Translations under genes and position numbers: made by a program
In this document: positions 16,570 to 25,385 of the stretch, one piece after another
How the letters are laid out: each line of letters begins with the position of its first letter
Numbering within the stretch: the first letter of the stretch is position 1
Notes under the pieces: generated by a model
The model's database searches: none
Told to the model about the DNA's origin: nothing
The model's input: only the letters and a program-made list of their open reading frames with translations
Assembly: GCA_029547805.1 (NCBI GenBank)
Contig: JAKPOP010000012.1
Span: forward strand, 1 to 64,000
Direction: 5' to 3'
DNA length: 64,000 nt
Origin: Deltaproteobacteria bacterium
GTDB taxonomy: Bacteria > Myxococcota_A > UBA9042 > DTJE01

Positions 16570-19500
16570 ATGCAGGATGAACCATCGACCATTGGCCCTT
16601 TCCGGATCGTGGGCGTCCTCGGGCGGGGAGGAATGGGCGTTGTCTATCGTGCCGTGAACGACGCCGACGGACAGCAGGTGGCGCTCAAGACGGTGCGTGT
16701 CCCCAACGCCTGGATGCTCCAGAGCATTCGCCGGGAGATCCACGCCCTGGCCCGCCTTCGGCACCCGGGGATCGTCCGCATCCTGGACCAGGGGGTCGAT
16801 CAGGGCCTTCCCTGGTACGCGATGGAACTCTTGTCGGGCCAGCCTCTGGCCGACCTTCTCCTGGCAGGCGTTCCGATCCTCGGAGGCGGCCTGCACGGGA
16901 TTCTGACCCTGGTCCGCCGCCTCTGCGCGCCACTGGCCTTCCTTCACGGCGAGGGCATCGTCCACCGGGACCTCAAACCGGCCAACGTCTTCGTTCGGCC
17001 GGACGGGATGCCGGTGATCCTGGACTTTGGGCTTCTGGCGCGGTTTTCCGGCGCCACCCATCGGGAAGTGCTGGGGACGGGGGGGGCCCTGGGTGGAACG
17101 GTCGCATACATGGCCCCGGAGCAGTTCCGTGGGGAACTGGTGGATGCGCGCACCGACCTCTATGCGCTGGGCTGCATGCTGTTCGAACTGGTCGCAGGCA
17201 CGCCGCCCTTTCCGGCGAATACCTTCGATGAGGCCATCGAGAACCACCTTCTGACCCCGCCGCCGCGTCTCTCGGACGTCGTGCCCGGACTTCCCGAGGA
17301 GCTCACGAACCTGGTGGTGCGACTGCTTTCGAAGGACCCGCGGCAGCGGCTGGGCCATGCGAACGACGTGGCCGCCGTGTTGGAGCGTCTTGGTGCCGAC
17401 GACGGTCTCGCCGCAGTTGGTCCGAAGCCTCGTCCCTATCTCTACCGACCGGCACTCGGGGGACGGGCTCGGCAACTGGCCGATCTGAAGCGGCATCTCG
17501 CGATTCTGCGGGAAGGAAGAGGCGTCCTGGTCCTGATGGGCGGAGCAAGCGGCCTCGGCAAGACCCGTCTGGCCCTGGAACTGGGGCGCGTGGCGGCCGG
17601 CGACGGCGTTCTTCTCCTGACCGGGGAGTGCCTGCCCACCGGCGGCAGTCCGTTGGAGTCGCTCCGTGGCCCGCTGCAGGCCATTGCAGACCATTGCCGC
17701 CAGAACGGGGAGGAGGAAACGACCCGGGTCCTGGGCCCCCGGGGCCCCGTGCTCGCCACCTACGAGCCGGCGCTCGTCGGCCTGCCCGGGCAGTCGCGCT
17801 TCCCGGCACCCCCCGAGGTCCCCGCCGAGGCGGCCCGGTTTCGGCTGCTGACGAGTCTCACCGAGGTGATGGCAGCCATGGCGGAACGGGGGAAGACGCT
17901 CCTCGTCCTCGACGACCTCCAGTGGGCGGACGAACTGACCCTGGACTGGCTCGCCTTCCTGGCTCAGGACAAGTGCCTGCAGTCCCGCCCGCTGATGGTG
18001 CTCGGGATGTACCGTTCGGACGAGGTGACCGGGCGCATCAAGACGCTGCTCGACAGGCCAGACATCGCCACGGTCTCCCTGAACCGCCTGGACGAAGAGG
18101 CCGTGGGCGCGATGGTCGCCGACATGCTGGCCCTCCAGGCGCCGAACGTCGCGTTGGGGCGCCACGTCGCCCGACTCTCGGAGGGGAACCCATTCTTCGT
18201 GGCCGAATACCTTCGCGCTGCGGTCTCCGAAGGGATCTTGTCTCGCAATGCCGGGGGCCACTGGCAGATCGCGTTTGGGGACGGCGTCCGGGACCTGGAT
18301 CAGGCGCTCGAAGCGCTCCCCACGCCGGGCTCGCTGCAGGAACTTTCGGGCACCCGGTTCTTGAGACTCTCCCAGGCCGCGCGGCACGCGGCGGCAGCGG
18401 CATCGGTGGTCGGCCGGGAAATTCCGGAATCCCTCTTCGCGGCAATCTGCCTCATGGGAGGGGCCGACGTGATGGAAACGGCCAGCGAGCTGTTGCGGGC
18501 CCAGGTGCTGGAAGAGGTGGGATCGGGCTCGTTGCGCTTTGTCCATGACAAACTGCGGGAGGCGGCCTGCTGTCTCCTCGACCCCGACGAACGGCGAAAC
18601 GTCCACCGGGACGTGGCCCGTTGGTACGAGCGCACTCACGCCGATGACCTTTCCCTGCTTCACCCGGCCCTGGCCCACCACTGGCAGGAGGCAGGCGAGG
18701 CCGCCCGCGCGGTCGCTCACCTCGGCGAGGCTGGCGGACAGGCCCTGCGACGCGGCGCGTACGAGGAGGCCCTGGCGTACCTCAAGCGGGCAATGGCCCT
18801 TTCGGAACGGGCCGGCGATGGGGTGGACCGCGATCCCGTGCGGCGCGCCCGGTGGGAGCGACAGGCCGCCGAAGCCGCTCTCGGTCTGGGCCGCCTCGCC
18901 GAGAGCCGGGCGTTCATGAAGCAGGCGGCCACGGGTCTTGGATGGCCGGTACCCTCGTCGCCGGTGGCGCTGGCGCTTGATCTCCTGCGGGAGATCGGCG
19001 TCCAGTTCTGGCGCTGGTTTCGCTCGCCAGCGCGAATCGATCCGACGACGACCAGGGCGGCGAGGTTCCTGGAGGGTGCGCGCATCTTCCGCGGCCTGCT
19101 GACCCTGTTCTACTTCGACAGCGAGATGATCTCGACGCTCCACGCTGGCCTGCGATCCCTGAACTTTGCCCAGCGGATTGGGGCCTCGGTGGAACTGGTC
19201 GATGCCTATGCGAATGTCGCCTTTGCGGCCGCCCTCGCCTCGCTGCCGTCTCTCGCGAAGGCGTACGGGCTGCGGGCGATCCACATCGCACGCGAGGCAC
19301 AGAGTCCGGCGGGACTGGCCTGGGCGCTGGAAGTGGATGGGGTGTGGCGGGCCGGCGTCGGGGACTGGGAGCGGGCAATCGTCAGCCTGTCCGAGGCGGC
19401 GAACCTGTGCGAGGACCTCCGGGACCCGCGCCACTGGATCGAGTCCACTTGCGCGCACTCGACGATCCTGCACTACCAGGGCGAGTGGTCGGTGCGCCTG

Positions 19501-20265
19501 GAGATGGGACGGCGGGTCCTGGAACGGGCCCGGCTGTCCACCAACGTCCAGGGTGAGGCATGGGGAATGCTTGATCAGGCGGAAAGCCTCCTGCCGATGG
19601 GCCGGGTGCCGGAGGCCCTGTCGCTCCTGGAGGGGGCCCGGATCCTGTTGGCGTCGGACATCGGGCGTGCCGAGGAGATCTGGACCTACGGGTTGATCGC
19701 CCGGGCCAGGCTGTTGGAAGGACGGATGGACCTCGCCCTGAAGGCGGCCGAAGAGGCCCTCTCCCGGATCGAGAGCATCCCGCCTACCGCCTTCTACACC
19801 CTCGACGGATACACGGGTACGGCAGAGGCCTTCCTGGCGGCGTGGGAGGGGGCGACGGATGGCCCGCCGGAGATGATCGAGGAACTGCGGACCCGCGCCC
19901 GCAGGGCCTGCCGGGCGTTGCAACAGTTCGCGAAGGTGATGCCCATTGGACGACCCTGGGCCCTGATGTACCAGGGCCTGTTCGACTGGATCGACGGGCG
20001 GCAACGCCGGGCACACAGGGAGTGGGGCGCGGCCCGCCAGGAGGCGTCGCGGATGGGCATGCCATTTGCGGAGGCGCTGGTCCACTACGAGATTGGCCGG
20101 CATCTGGAGGCTGGCTCCGATCGTCGCCGCGCGCACCTGGAAACCGCCCGCACGGGCTTCGAGCGCATTGGGGCCCCTCGCCACCTCGAGGCCGCCCGGG
20201 CGGCGTTGCGCGTGTCCGTGCCGGTGGAAGAGGGGCCTCCGCCTCTGGACTGCTTGCGACCATGA
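16570..20265 (+). CDS. Ser/Thr protein kinase fused to AAA-type ATPase and TPR-like repeats
   Basis: 1231 residues, cytosolic. Residues 1-290 are a Hanks-type kinase: P-loop GRGGMGVVY, catalytic HRDLKPANV, DFGLL, and APEQFRG in the activation segment. An AAA/STAND-type ATPase follows (about 300-620) with Walker A GGASGLGKTR and Walker B LLVLDDLQWAD. The remaining 600 residues are helical TPR-like repeats. This PknB plus predicted-ATPase architecture is typical of Myxococcota. The kinase should phosphorylate targets such as the FHA protein encoded just upstream; the ATPase/TPR part would sense or scaffold. No transmembrane segment. ATG 16570 is taken because the kinase domain starts at once. 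Confidence 0.9.
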   Translation: MQDEPSTIGPFRIVGVLGRGGMGVVYRAVNDADGQQVALKTVRVPNAWMLQSIRREIHALARLRHPGIVRILDQGVDQGLPWYAMELLSGQPLADLLLAGVPILGGGLHGILTLVRRLCAPLAFLHGEGIVHRDLKPANVFVRPDGMPVILDFGLLARFSGATHREVLGTGGALGGTVAYMAPEQFRGELVDARTDLYALGCMLFELVAGTPPFPANTFDEAIENHLLTPPPRLSDVVPGLPEELTNLVVRLLSKDPRQRLGHANDVAAVLERLGADDGLAAVGPKPRPYLYRPALGGRARQLADLKRHLAILREGRGVLVLMGGASGLGKTRLALELGRVAAGDGVLLLTGECLPTGGSPLESLRGPLQAIADHCRQNGEEETTRVLGPRGPVLATYEPALVGLPGQSRFPAPPEVPAEAARFRLLTSLTEVMAAMAERGKTLLVLDDLQWADELTLDWLAFLAQDKCLQSRPLMVLGMYRSDEVTGRIKTLLDRPDIATVSLNRLDEEAVGAMVADMLALQAPNVALGRHVARLSEGNPFFVAEYLRAAVSEGILSRNAGGHWQIAFGDGVRDLDQALEALPTPGSLQELSGTRFLRLSQAARHAAAAASVVGREIPESLFAAICLMGGADVMETASELLRAQVLEEVGSGSLRFVHDKLREAACCLLDPDERRNVHRDVARWYERTHADDLSLLHPALAHHWQEAGEAARAVAHLGEAGGQALRRGAYEEALAYLKRAMALSERAGDGVDRDPVRRARWERQAAEAALGLGRLAESRAFMKQAATGLGWPVPSSPVALALDLLREIGVQFWRWFRSPARIDPTTTRAARFLEGARIFRGLLTLFYFDSEMISTLHAGLRSLNFAQRIGASVELVDAYANVAFAAALASLPSLAKAYGLRAIHIAREAQSPAGLAWALEVDGVWRAGVGDWERAIVSLSEAANLCEDLRDPRHWIESTCAHSTILHYQGEWSVRLEMGRRVLERARLSTNVQGEAWGMLDQAESLLPMGRVPEALSLLEGARILLASDIGRAEEIWTYGLIARARLLEGRMDLALKAAEEALSRIESIPPTAFYTLDGYTGTAEAFLAAWEGATDGPPEMIEELRTRARRACRALQQFAKVMPIGRPWALMYQGLFDWIDGRQRRAHREWGAARQEASRMGMPFAEALVHYEIGRHLEAGSDRRRAHLETARTGFERIGAPRHLEAARAALRVSVPVEEGPPPLDCLRP

Positions 20266-20345
20266 CGGTGACCGTTCCATGGGAAGCCCACGGAGCAGAT
20301 GTTCCGGTGGCAGGAAGGTCGATCGGTCGGGCCATCGATTTCCCA

Positions 20346-20365
20346 TGACGGTCCCGGGTCCGGGG
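20346..20365 (+). repeat. Right copy of 20-bp direct repeat bracketing the FHA-kinase block
   Basis: Identical to 15495-15514. Just to its left an inverted pair CATGGGAA (20278-20285) / TTCCCATG (20340-20347) spans the 80-bp gap after the kinase stop, and that stop itself begins TGACGGT, so this junction has several short repeats. Confidence 0.6.
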
Positions 20366-20390
20366 GGCTGATCCAGGGACAGGAGGGGCC

Positions 20391-20963
20391 ATGTCGCGGG
20401 TCGCCTGCGCAATCCTGGCCGCCGGCGCCGGTCGCCGGGCCGGCGGGCCCAAGGCCTTTCGCATCCTGCCGATGGTCCCCGACCGTCCGGCAGCCTACCT
20501 GACCCGGGTCGCCGAGGTGGCCCTGGCGGGAGGGGCGACGCCTGTCGTCGCCGTGGTCCGGCCCTGGGATCAGGAGCAGGCCGAGACCCTGGTCCCTGCG
20601 GACGTGCGGCTGGTCCCCAACCCCGCTCCGGAAAGGGGCATGCTGTCGTCTCTGCGGTGCGCGGTGGATGCCCTGCAAGAGGCGGCCGACGGGCTGCTGG
20701 TCTTTCCCGTGGATCACCCCGAGGTCCGGCCCGGGACCGTGGCGGCCCTGATCGAGGCATTCCAGTGCGACCCCGGCAGCCTCTGGCGTCCCTGCCTCGA
20801 GGGACGTCCGGGCCATCCCGCGATCCTGCCCCTGGCCGTGGCCCGGGCGGTGCCGTCCGAGGACCTGGCGGGCGGTCTCGCGGCCTGGGTCCGGTCCCGA
20901 GGCCTGGGCTGGCGGGACCTGCCGGTACCGGATCCGGGCATTCTGCGCAATCGGAACACCTGA
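20391..20963 (+). CDS. MocA/MobA-like molybdenum cofactor nucleotidyltransferase
   Basis: 190 residues. N-terminal nucleotide-binding motif ILAAGAGRRAGGPKAF, the pterin-contacting NPAPERGMLSSLRCAV, metal Asp in FPVDHPEV, and GRPGHPAIL. Length and motifs fit MocA (YgfJ), which adds CMP to molybdopterin to make the cytosine dinucleotide form needed by xanthine-dehydrogenase-type enzymes. It is thus the expected partner of the molybdenum hydroxylase at 10093-12860, although 4.9 kb of signalling genes now separates it from the operon. ACAGGAGGGG precedes the ATG. Confidence 0.85.
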   Translation: MSRVACAILAAGAGRRAGGPKAFRILPMVPDRPAAYLTRVAEVALAGGATPVVAVVRPWDQEQAETLVPADVRLVPNPAPERGMLSSLRCAVDALQEAADGLLVFPVDHPEVRPGTVAALIEAFQCDPGSLWRPCLEGRPGHPAILPLAVARAVPSEDLAGGLAAWVRSRGLGWRDLPVPDPGILRNRNT

Positions 20964-20965
20964 CT

Positions 20966-21037
20966 GCCCTGACAGCCGGACAGGGCTACCCCCCTCGTTC
21001 CTGGCTCCGCGCGCCGGTCGCACCCCTTCCCGGCGCG
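20966..21037 (+). terminator. Two hairpins between convergent genes
   Basis: GCCCTG-9 nt-CAGGGC (20966-20986) directly after the mocA-like stop, and CGCGCCGG-12 nt-CCGGCGCG (21010-21037), followed by TTCCTTG. They lie in a 238-bp gap between tail-to-tail genes, where terminators are expected. No clear T-run, so they are weak by intrinsic-terminator rules. Nothing else is visible in the gap. Confidence 0.4.
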
Positions 21038-21201
21038 TTCCTTGCGACCATGGGGCGGCGACGTTCCGGAGGCCCGATCGTCGGGGCGGATTTCGTGACG
21101 TTTCGCGAGGTCCACTTGTTTCGCACCGGCCAATCCGGTGGGTCGGGTCTCATGGCCGTTTGCGGGGGCGTTCGCTTGCCAGGCCGCCAAAGCGCGCCCG
21201 C

Positions 21202-24200
21202 TCACAGCGGCAGGCAGACGCCGAACCAGCAGTGGCCGGAGGGGCAGGGGGTCCCGTTGTCCAGGCGGACGTACTGGCAACCCGCCTGGGCGCCGGTCCC
21301 GGAGCAGCTGTCCCGGGTGCACGGGTTGTGGTCGTCGCAGGTCACGACTGCCCCCTGGCACTGGCCGCCAGCCTGGCACACGTCGGCGGTCGTACAGGCG
21401 TTGCCATCGGTGCAGGCGGGGCCTGCGGCGCCGTCGTGGTTGCAGGACCAGCCGGCACACCAGTCGTAGGTGCAGGGGTTCCCGTCGGCGTTGCAGGAGG
21501 TGATGCAGAGGGAGGTGCAGACACCGTTGGAACACGTCCCCGTGTAGGGGAAGGACGGCACCCGGCAGGACCCGCCGCTGATGTTGGTCCGCAGGATCCC
21601 CCGGACCGGGTCGCAGACCTCGGAGGTGCAGGGGTTGTTGTCGTCAGGGTTGATGGGGGCCCCGGCACAGGTCCCGGAGGCCGTGCACTGGTCCTTCACG
21701 GTGCAGGCATTTCCGTCATCGCAGGCCACTCCCACGGCTGCGGAATAGACGCAGCCCACGGCGGGGTCGCAGCCCGGCAGCAGGCAGGGGTTGTTGTTCC
21801 AGCAGTTCACGGGCTTGCCCTGGCAGGTGCCTCCGCTGCACTGGTCGTTCTCGGTGCAGGCGTTGCCGTCGTCGCATCGGAGGGTGTTGTTGACGTGCAC
21901 GCAACCGATCCGGGGGTCGCAGGAGTCGGTCGTGCAGACGTTCCCGTCGTCGCAGTCCAGGGCCGGCCCCGGAAGGCAGGTGCCGTTGGAGTCGCAGTAG
22001 TCCCTCGTGGAGCACCGGTTGCCGTCGTCGCAGGGCGTCCCGGCGGCCAGGGGCTCGAAGACGCAGCCCCGGGCGGGGTCGCAGGAGTCGGTCGTGCAGA
22101 CCTTCCCGTCATCACAGTGGGCGACCCCGGTGGGGGTGCAGGCGCCGCCGAGGCAGCGGTCCCCGACCGTGCACTGGTTGCCGTCGTCGCAGGGCAGGCC
22201 GTCGATGGGCTGGAAGACGCATCCCACGGTCGGGTCGCAGAGGTCCGCAGTGCAGAGGTTGGAATCGTCACAGGTCACGGGCGTGCCGGGAATGCAGTGC
22301 CCTGCGCCGTCGCAGACATCGTCCTTCGTGCAGAGGTTGCCATCCTCGCAGGGCGCCGTGTTGAAACCGTGGACGCACTCCCCCGTGTCGGGCTTGCAGA
22401 CGTCGGTCGTGCACGGGTTGGCGTCATCGCAGGACACGGAGACCCCGGGCAGGCAGATGCCCATGTTGCAGGTCTCGGACAGCGTGCACTGATTGCCGTC
22501 GTCGCAGGGAGTCCCGTCGGGGACGACCTCCAACTGGCAGCCGACGTCCGGGTTCTGGCAGACGTAGCGGGTGCAGGGGATGGGCGACGGGGGACAGGTG
22601 ACGCCCTGCCCGGTGCAGGTCCCGCCAATGCAGGCATCGTTCACGGTGCAGGCGCTGCCATCGTCGCAGGTCGTCCCGTCGTCCAGAGGGAGGTTCTGGC
22701 ACCCGGTGGCCGGGTCGCAGGAGTCCCTGGTGCAGGGGTTGCCATCGTCGCAGGAGAGGGTCTGGCCCCCGCCCACGCACTGGCCGTCCACGCATTGGTC
22801 CCCGAGCGTGCAGGGGTTGCCGTCGTCGCAGGTCCCCGAGACCGGTACCGAGACGCAGTCACCCGTGCTCGCCGCGCAGACCTCCACGGTGCAGGGGTTG
22901 TCGTCGGCGGGGCAGACCTTCGCGATTCCCGGGAGGCAGCGGCCCCTGGAACAAGAATCACTGAGAGTGCAGCGGTTGCCGTCGTCGCAGGGGCTGCCCT
23001 CGTCCAGGGGCGCGTGGGTGCAACCACTGGCCGGGTCGCAGGCGTCCTCGGTGCAGGGGTTGCCGTCGTCGCACCCGACGGGGCTCCCGGTGCAGAGGCC
23101 CGTGGCGGTGCAACGGTCCTGCTGGGTGCAGCGGTCATCGTCGTCGCAGGCCAGGCCTTCCCGGATGGAAAAGACGCACCCGGCGGTCGGGTCGCAGGAA
23201 TCGTCGGTGCAGGGATTGCCATCCTCGCAGGTCACCTGGGGGCCCCCGACGCAGACCTCTCCCTGGCAGACATCCCCGCCGGTACAGGCGCTCCCGTCGT
23301 CGCAGACCTCGCCGTTCCGCACCCGGTAGATGCAGCCGGTCGTGGGGTCGCAGAGATCCTCGGTGCAGGGGTTGCCGTCGTCGCACTGCAGGGAGTCCGG
23401 GCCGGGCTGGCAGGTCCCGTCGCTGCAAAAGTCCCCGATTGTGCAGGCGCTGCCGTCGTTGCAGGGGCCCTCCGCATTCCGGGACTGGCATCCGGAGGCC
23501 GGGTCGCAGGAGTCCGTCGTGCAGGGGTTGCCGTCGTTGCAAGTCACGGGGGTGCCGAGGCAGAGCCCCGAGACGCACTGATCGTCGGTCGTGCACGCGT
23601 TGCCGTCATCGCAGGTTCCAGGGACCGGGGCAAAGACGCATCCCCGCTCCGGGTCGCAGGAGTCCATCGTGCAAGGATTCTGGTCCTCGCAGATCGCCAG
23701 CGTTCCCGGATGACAGGTCCCGTCCTGGCAGGCATCCCCGACCGTGCAGGCATCCCCATCGTCGCAGGCCTCCCCCTCATGGACCGGGACCATCGCACAG
23801 AGGCCCGTCCCGGGGTTGCAGGTGTTCGCCTGGCAGCGGGTGTCGTTCGAGGGGTCGCACCGGACGACCGTCCCCGGGTCCACCTGGCACAGGGAGTCGA
23901 TGCACCGGAGCGTGCCGTTGCAGAGGTCCTGGTCCTCGAAGGGGGCGCAGTCCTCGTCCTGCTGACAGGCGCAGGTGATGGTGGGCGTTCCCTGGCAGGT
24001 CCCTTCCTGGCACTGGTCGTTCTCCGTGCAGGCGTTGCCGTCATCGCAGTCCCCGTCCCGAGGGACGTTGAGGCAGCCCTGGGCAGGATCGCAGGAGTCG
24101 TCCGTACACTCGTTCTGGTCGTCGCAGTTCCGGGGTTCGCCACGGCACTCCCCCTGGCGACAGGTGCCCTGGACCTCGCAGGCCGACACGGGGTCGCAAG

Positions 24201-24606
24201 GGGTGCCGTCCAGCACGGCCATCACGCAGAGGTGGGCGTCGAGGTCGCATCGCAGGGCGTGGCACGGCGGGACCGCGGCCGCCTCGCAGTCCTCGTCCCG
24301 GTCGCAGGGCTGCTGGGAGACGTCCGGGGAAAGGTCGGTTCCCGGGTCGGTCGGCAGGATGTCCAAGACCTCGGTTCCCGGGTCGGTCGGCAGGATGTCC
24401 GGGACCTCGGTCCCCGGGTCTGCCGGGAGGTCTTCGAGGACGTCTCGTCCCTGGTCGGTCCCCGTCGAGTCCTCCAGGGCCTGATCGCCGGCCACGTCCG
24501 TCGGAGCCGTGTCCCCCGTCGTGATGTCGATGCCCGGGGACTGTCCGCCTCCGCAGGCCAGCACCAGTGCACAACCGATGGACCACAGCGTGGATCGAGC
24601 GTTCAT
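21202..24606 (-). CDS. Giant Cys-rich repeat lipoprotein (CTDC-like repeats)
   Basis: 1134 residues. Lipoprotein signal with lipobox VLAC, then an acidic Pro/Gly/Asp tether (about 20-95) holding DPGTEVPDILPT-type repeats. The rest is about 18-19 units of some 50 residues, each with the pattern CDDGNPCTxDxCDPxxGC...CDDGxACTxxDxCxxGxCxG, like the Dictyostelium CTDC repeat family; about ten Cys per unit would form disulfides. The result is a stiff rod standing off the outer membrane, suitable for adhesion or surface display (inference). The last two units are degenerate and the protein ends with no sorting signal. GGAGG lies 7 bases before the ATG at 24606. Confidence 0.85.
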   Translation of the reverse strand: MNARSTLWSIGCALVLACGGGQSPGIDITTGDTAPTDVAGDQALEDSTGTDQGRDVLEDLPADPGTEVPDILPTDPGTEVLDILPTDPGTDLSPDVSQQPCDRDEDCEAAAVPPCHALRCDLDAHLCVMAVLDGTPCDPVSACEVQGTCRQGECRGEPRNCDDQNECTDDSCDPAQGCLNVPRDGDCDDGNACTENDQCQEGTCQGTPTITCACQQDEDCAPFEDQDLCNGTLRCIDSLCQVDPGTVVRCDPSNDTRCQANTCNPGTGLCAMVPVHEGEACDDGDACTVGDACQDGTCHPGTLAICEDQNPCTMDSCDPERGCVFAPVPGTCDDGNACTTDDQCVSGLCLGTPVTCNDGNPCTTDSCDPASGCQSRNAEGPCNDGSACTIGDFCSDGTCQPGPDSLQCDDGNPCTEDLCDPTTGCIYRVRNGEVCDDGSACTGGDVCQGEVCVGGPQVTCEDGNPCTDDSCDPTAGCVFSIREGLACDDDDRCTQQDRCTATGLCTGSPVGCDDGNPCTEDACDPASGCTHAPLDEGSPCDDGNRCTLSDSCSRGRCLPGIAKVCPADDNPCTVEVCAASTGDCVSVPVSGTCDDGNPCTLGDQCVDGQCVGGGQTLSCDDGNPCTRDSCDPATGCQNLPLDDGTTCDDGSACTVNDACIGGTCTGQGVTCPPSPIPCTRYVCQNPDVGCQLEVVPDGTPCDDGNQCTLSETCNMGICLPGVSVSCDDANPCTTDVCKPDTGECVHGFNTAPCEDGNLCTKDDVCDGAGHCIPGTPVTCDDSNLCTADLCDPTVGCVFQPIDGLPCDDGNQCTVGDRCLGGACTPTGVAHCDDGKVCTTDSCDPARGCVFEPLAAGTPCDDGNRCSTRDYCDSNGTCLPGPALDCDDGNVCTTDSCDPRIGCVHVNNTLRCDDGNACTENDQCSGGTCQGKPVNCWNNNPCLLPGCDPAVGCVYSAAVGVACDDGNACTVKDQCTASGTCAGAPINPDDNNPCTSEVCDPVRGILRTNISGGSCRVPSFPYTGTCSNGVCTSLCITSCNADGNPCTYDWCAGWSCNHDGAAGPACTDGNACTTADVCQAGGQCQGAVVTCDDHNPCTRDSCSGTGAQAGCQYVRLDNGTPCPSGHCWFGVCLPL
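24337..24427 (-). repeat. 36-bp tandem repeat coding for the lipoprotein tether
   Basis: Two full 36-bp copies (24337-24372 and 24373-24408) differing at two bases, plus a partial third copy. They encode a 12-residue acidic unit (DPGTEV, Leu/Pro, DILPT). Near-identity at DNA level indicates recent duplication and a likely slippage site that varies tether length. Confidence 0.85.
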
Positions 24607-24664
24607 GGGTCTTCCTCCCTGGCTCGTTCGAAGCCCATTTCCGTCAGGTCATTGCCGGGAGCCA

Positions 24665-24693
24665 TTCTACGAGATGACTTCCGGTGCTTCAAC
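24665..24693 (-). promoter_or_regulatory. Promoter of the Cys-rich lipoprotein gene
   Basis: On the minus strand: TTGAAG (24688-24693), 17-bp spacer, TAGAAT (24665-24670), 58 bp before the ATG at 24606. The -35 overlaps the last codons of the TetR gene, so the lipoprotein can be expressed apart from it. Confidence 0.6.
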
Positions 24694-25372
24694 CGGGCCC
24701 CTGCCCGGAGTCGCTCTCCTGGGGCGGGGCTTGCGGGACTCGGGACAGGCCTCCCGAGATGCCCAGGAAGGCGAAGTCGACGAGGCCCGTGATCACCTGT
24801 TCCACCGAGAAGCCCTGGAGCCTCCCGGCCCACCACCGGTGAGCCATGGCGGTTCCCAGGGCCACGATGGCCTGGGAGACCAGTCGGGTGTCGCAGGGCG
24901 TCGCGAACCCCTCGGCGATGGCATGGTCCAGGAAGGTCCGGGCGAGGTCCGCGAGTCCCTGGTAGAGGTTCTCCAGTCGATCTGCGGCGTCGGACCCCAC
25001 CGAGGGGGCCTCCCGCAGCAGGGTGACCGCCAGTTCCCGGTTCCGCTCCAGGTGCGTCGCCAGGCGCATGAGGGCCTGGGCCGAGGCCTGCCGGTACTCG
25101 TCCAGGTTCGATGGCGGGCGCTCGGTCATCTCCGTGAAGCCTTCGAAGAGGCTCTGGAGGAAGCGGTCCATCACCGCGACGAAGACGGCCGTCTTGTCGG
25201 GAAAGTGCCGGTAGAAGGTCCCCTGGCCCACCTGGGCCTCCCGGGCGATGTCCGACACGAGCGTCCGGTGGAACCCCTGGCGGATGAAGACCCGGGCCGC
25301 GGCCTCCAGCAGGGCCTGTCGTCGCCGTTCGGTCCGGGCCCGGTCTCGTTCCTTGCGGAGTTCCGAGGGCAT
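24689..25372 (-). CDS. TetR/AcrR family transcriptional regulator
   Basis: 227 residues. N-terminal helix-turn-helix (about 15-62): RRRQALLEAAARVFIRQGFHRTLVSDIAREAQVGQGTFYRHFPDK follows the TetR signature closely. The C-terminal ligand domain is all-helical and divergent; its last 20 residues are Pro/Gln-rich. The ATG at 25372 is chosen because the longer reading frame upstream lies inside the SagB gene and is not TetR-like. It starts 13 bp after the SagB stop, so the two probably form one transcript and the regulator may repress it in response to a small molecule. Confidence 0.9.
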   Translation of the reverse strand: MPSELRKERDRARTERRRQALLEAAARVFIRQGFHRTLVSDIAREAQVGQGTFYRHFPDKTAVFVAVMDRFLQSLFEGFTEMTERPPSNLDEYRQASAQALMRLATHLERNRELAVTLLREAPSVGSDAADRLENLYQGLADLARTFLDHAIAEGFATPCDTRLVSQAIVALGTAMAHRWWAGRLQGFSVEQVITGLVDFAFLGISGGLSRVPQAPPQESDSGQGPG

Positions 25373-25385
25373 GGGTCCCTTCCCC

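Noticed and set aside
16195-20760. 1521-residue reading frame on the minus strand opposite the kinase
   Set aside because: It mirrors the codon pattern of the kinase gene, has Pro/Gly/Arg-rich composition, no domain and no ribosome site; the same applies to long mirror frames opposite metH (35385-39074), the purine oxidoreductase (3716-6511) and the Cys-rich gene (21160-24792).
21202-24290. Regularly spaced repeats resembling a CRISPR array or satellite
   Set aside because: The period is about 150 bp, repeats are imperfect and in frame, and they encode the Cys-rich protein units; no cas genes are nearby.
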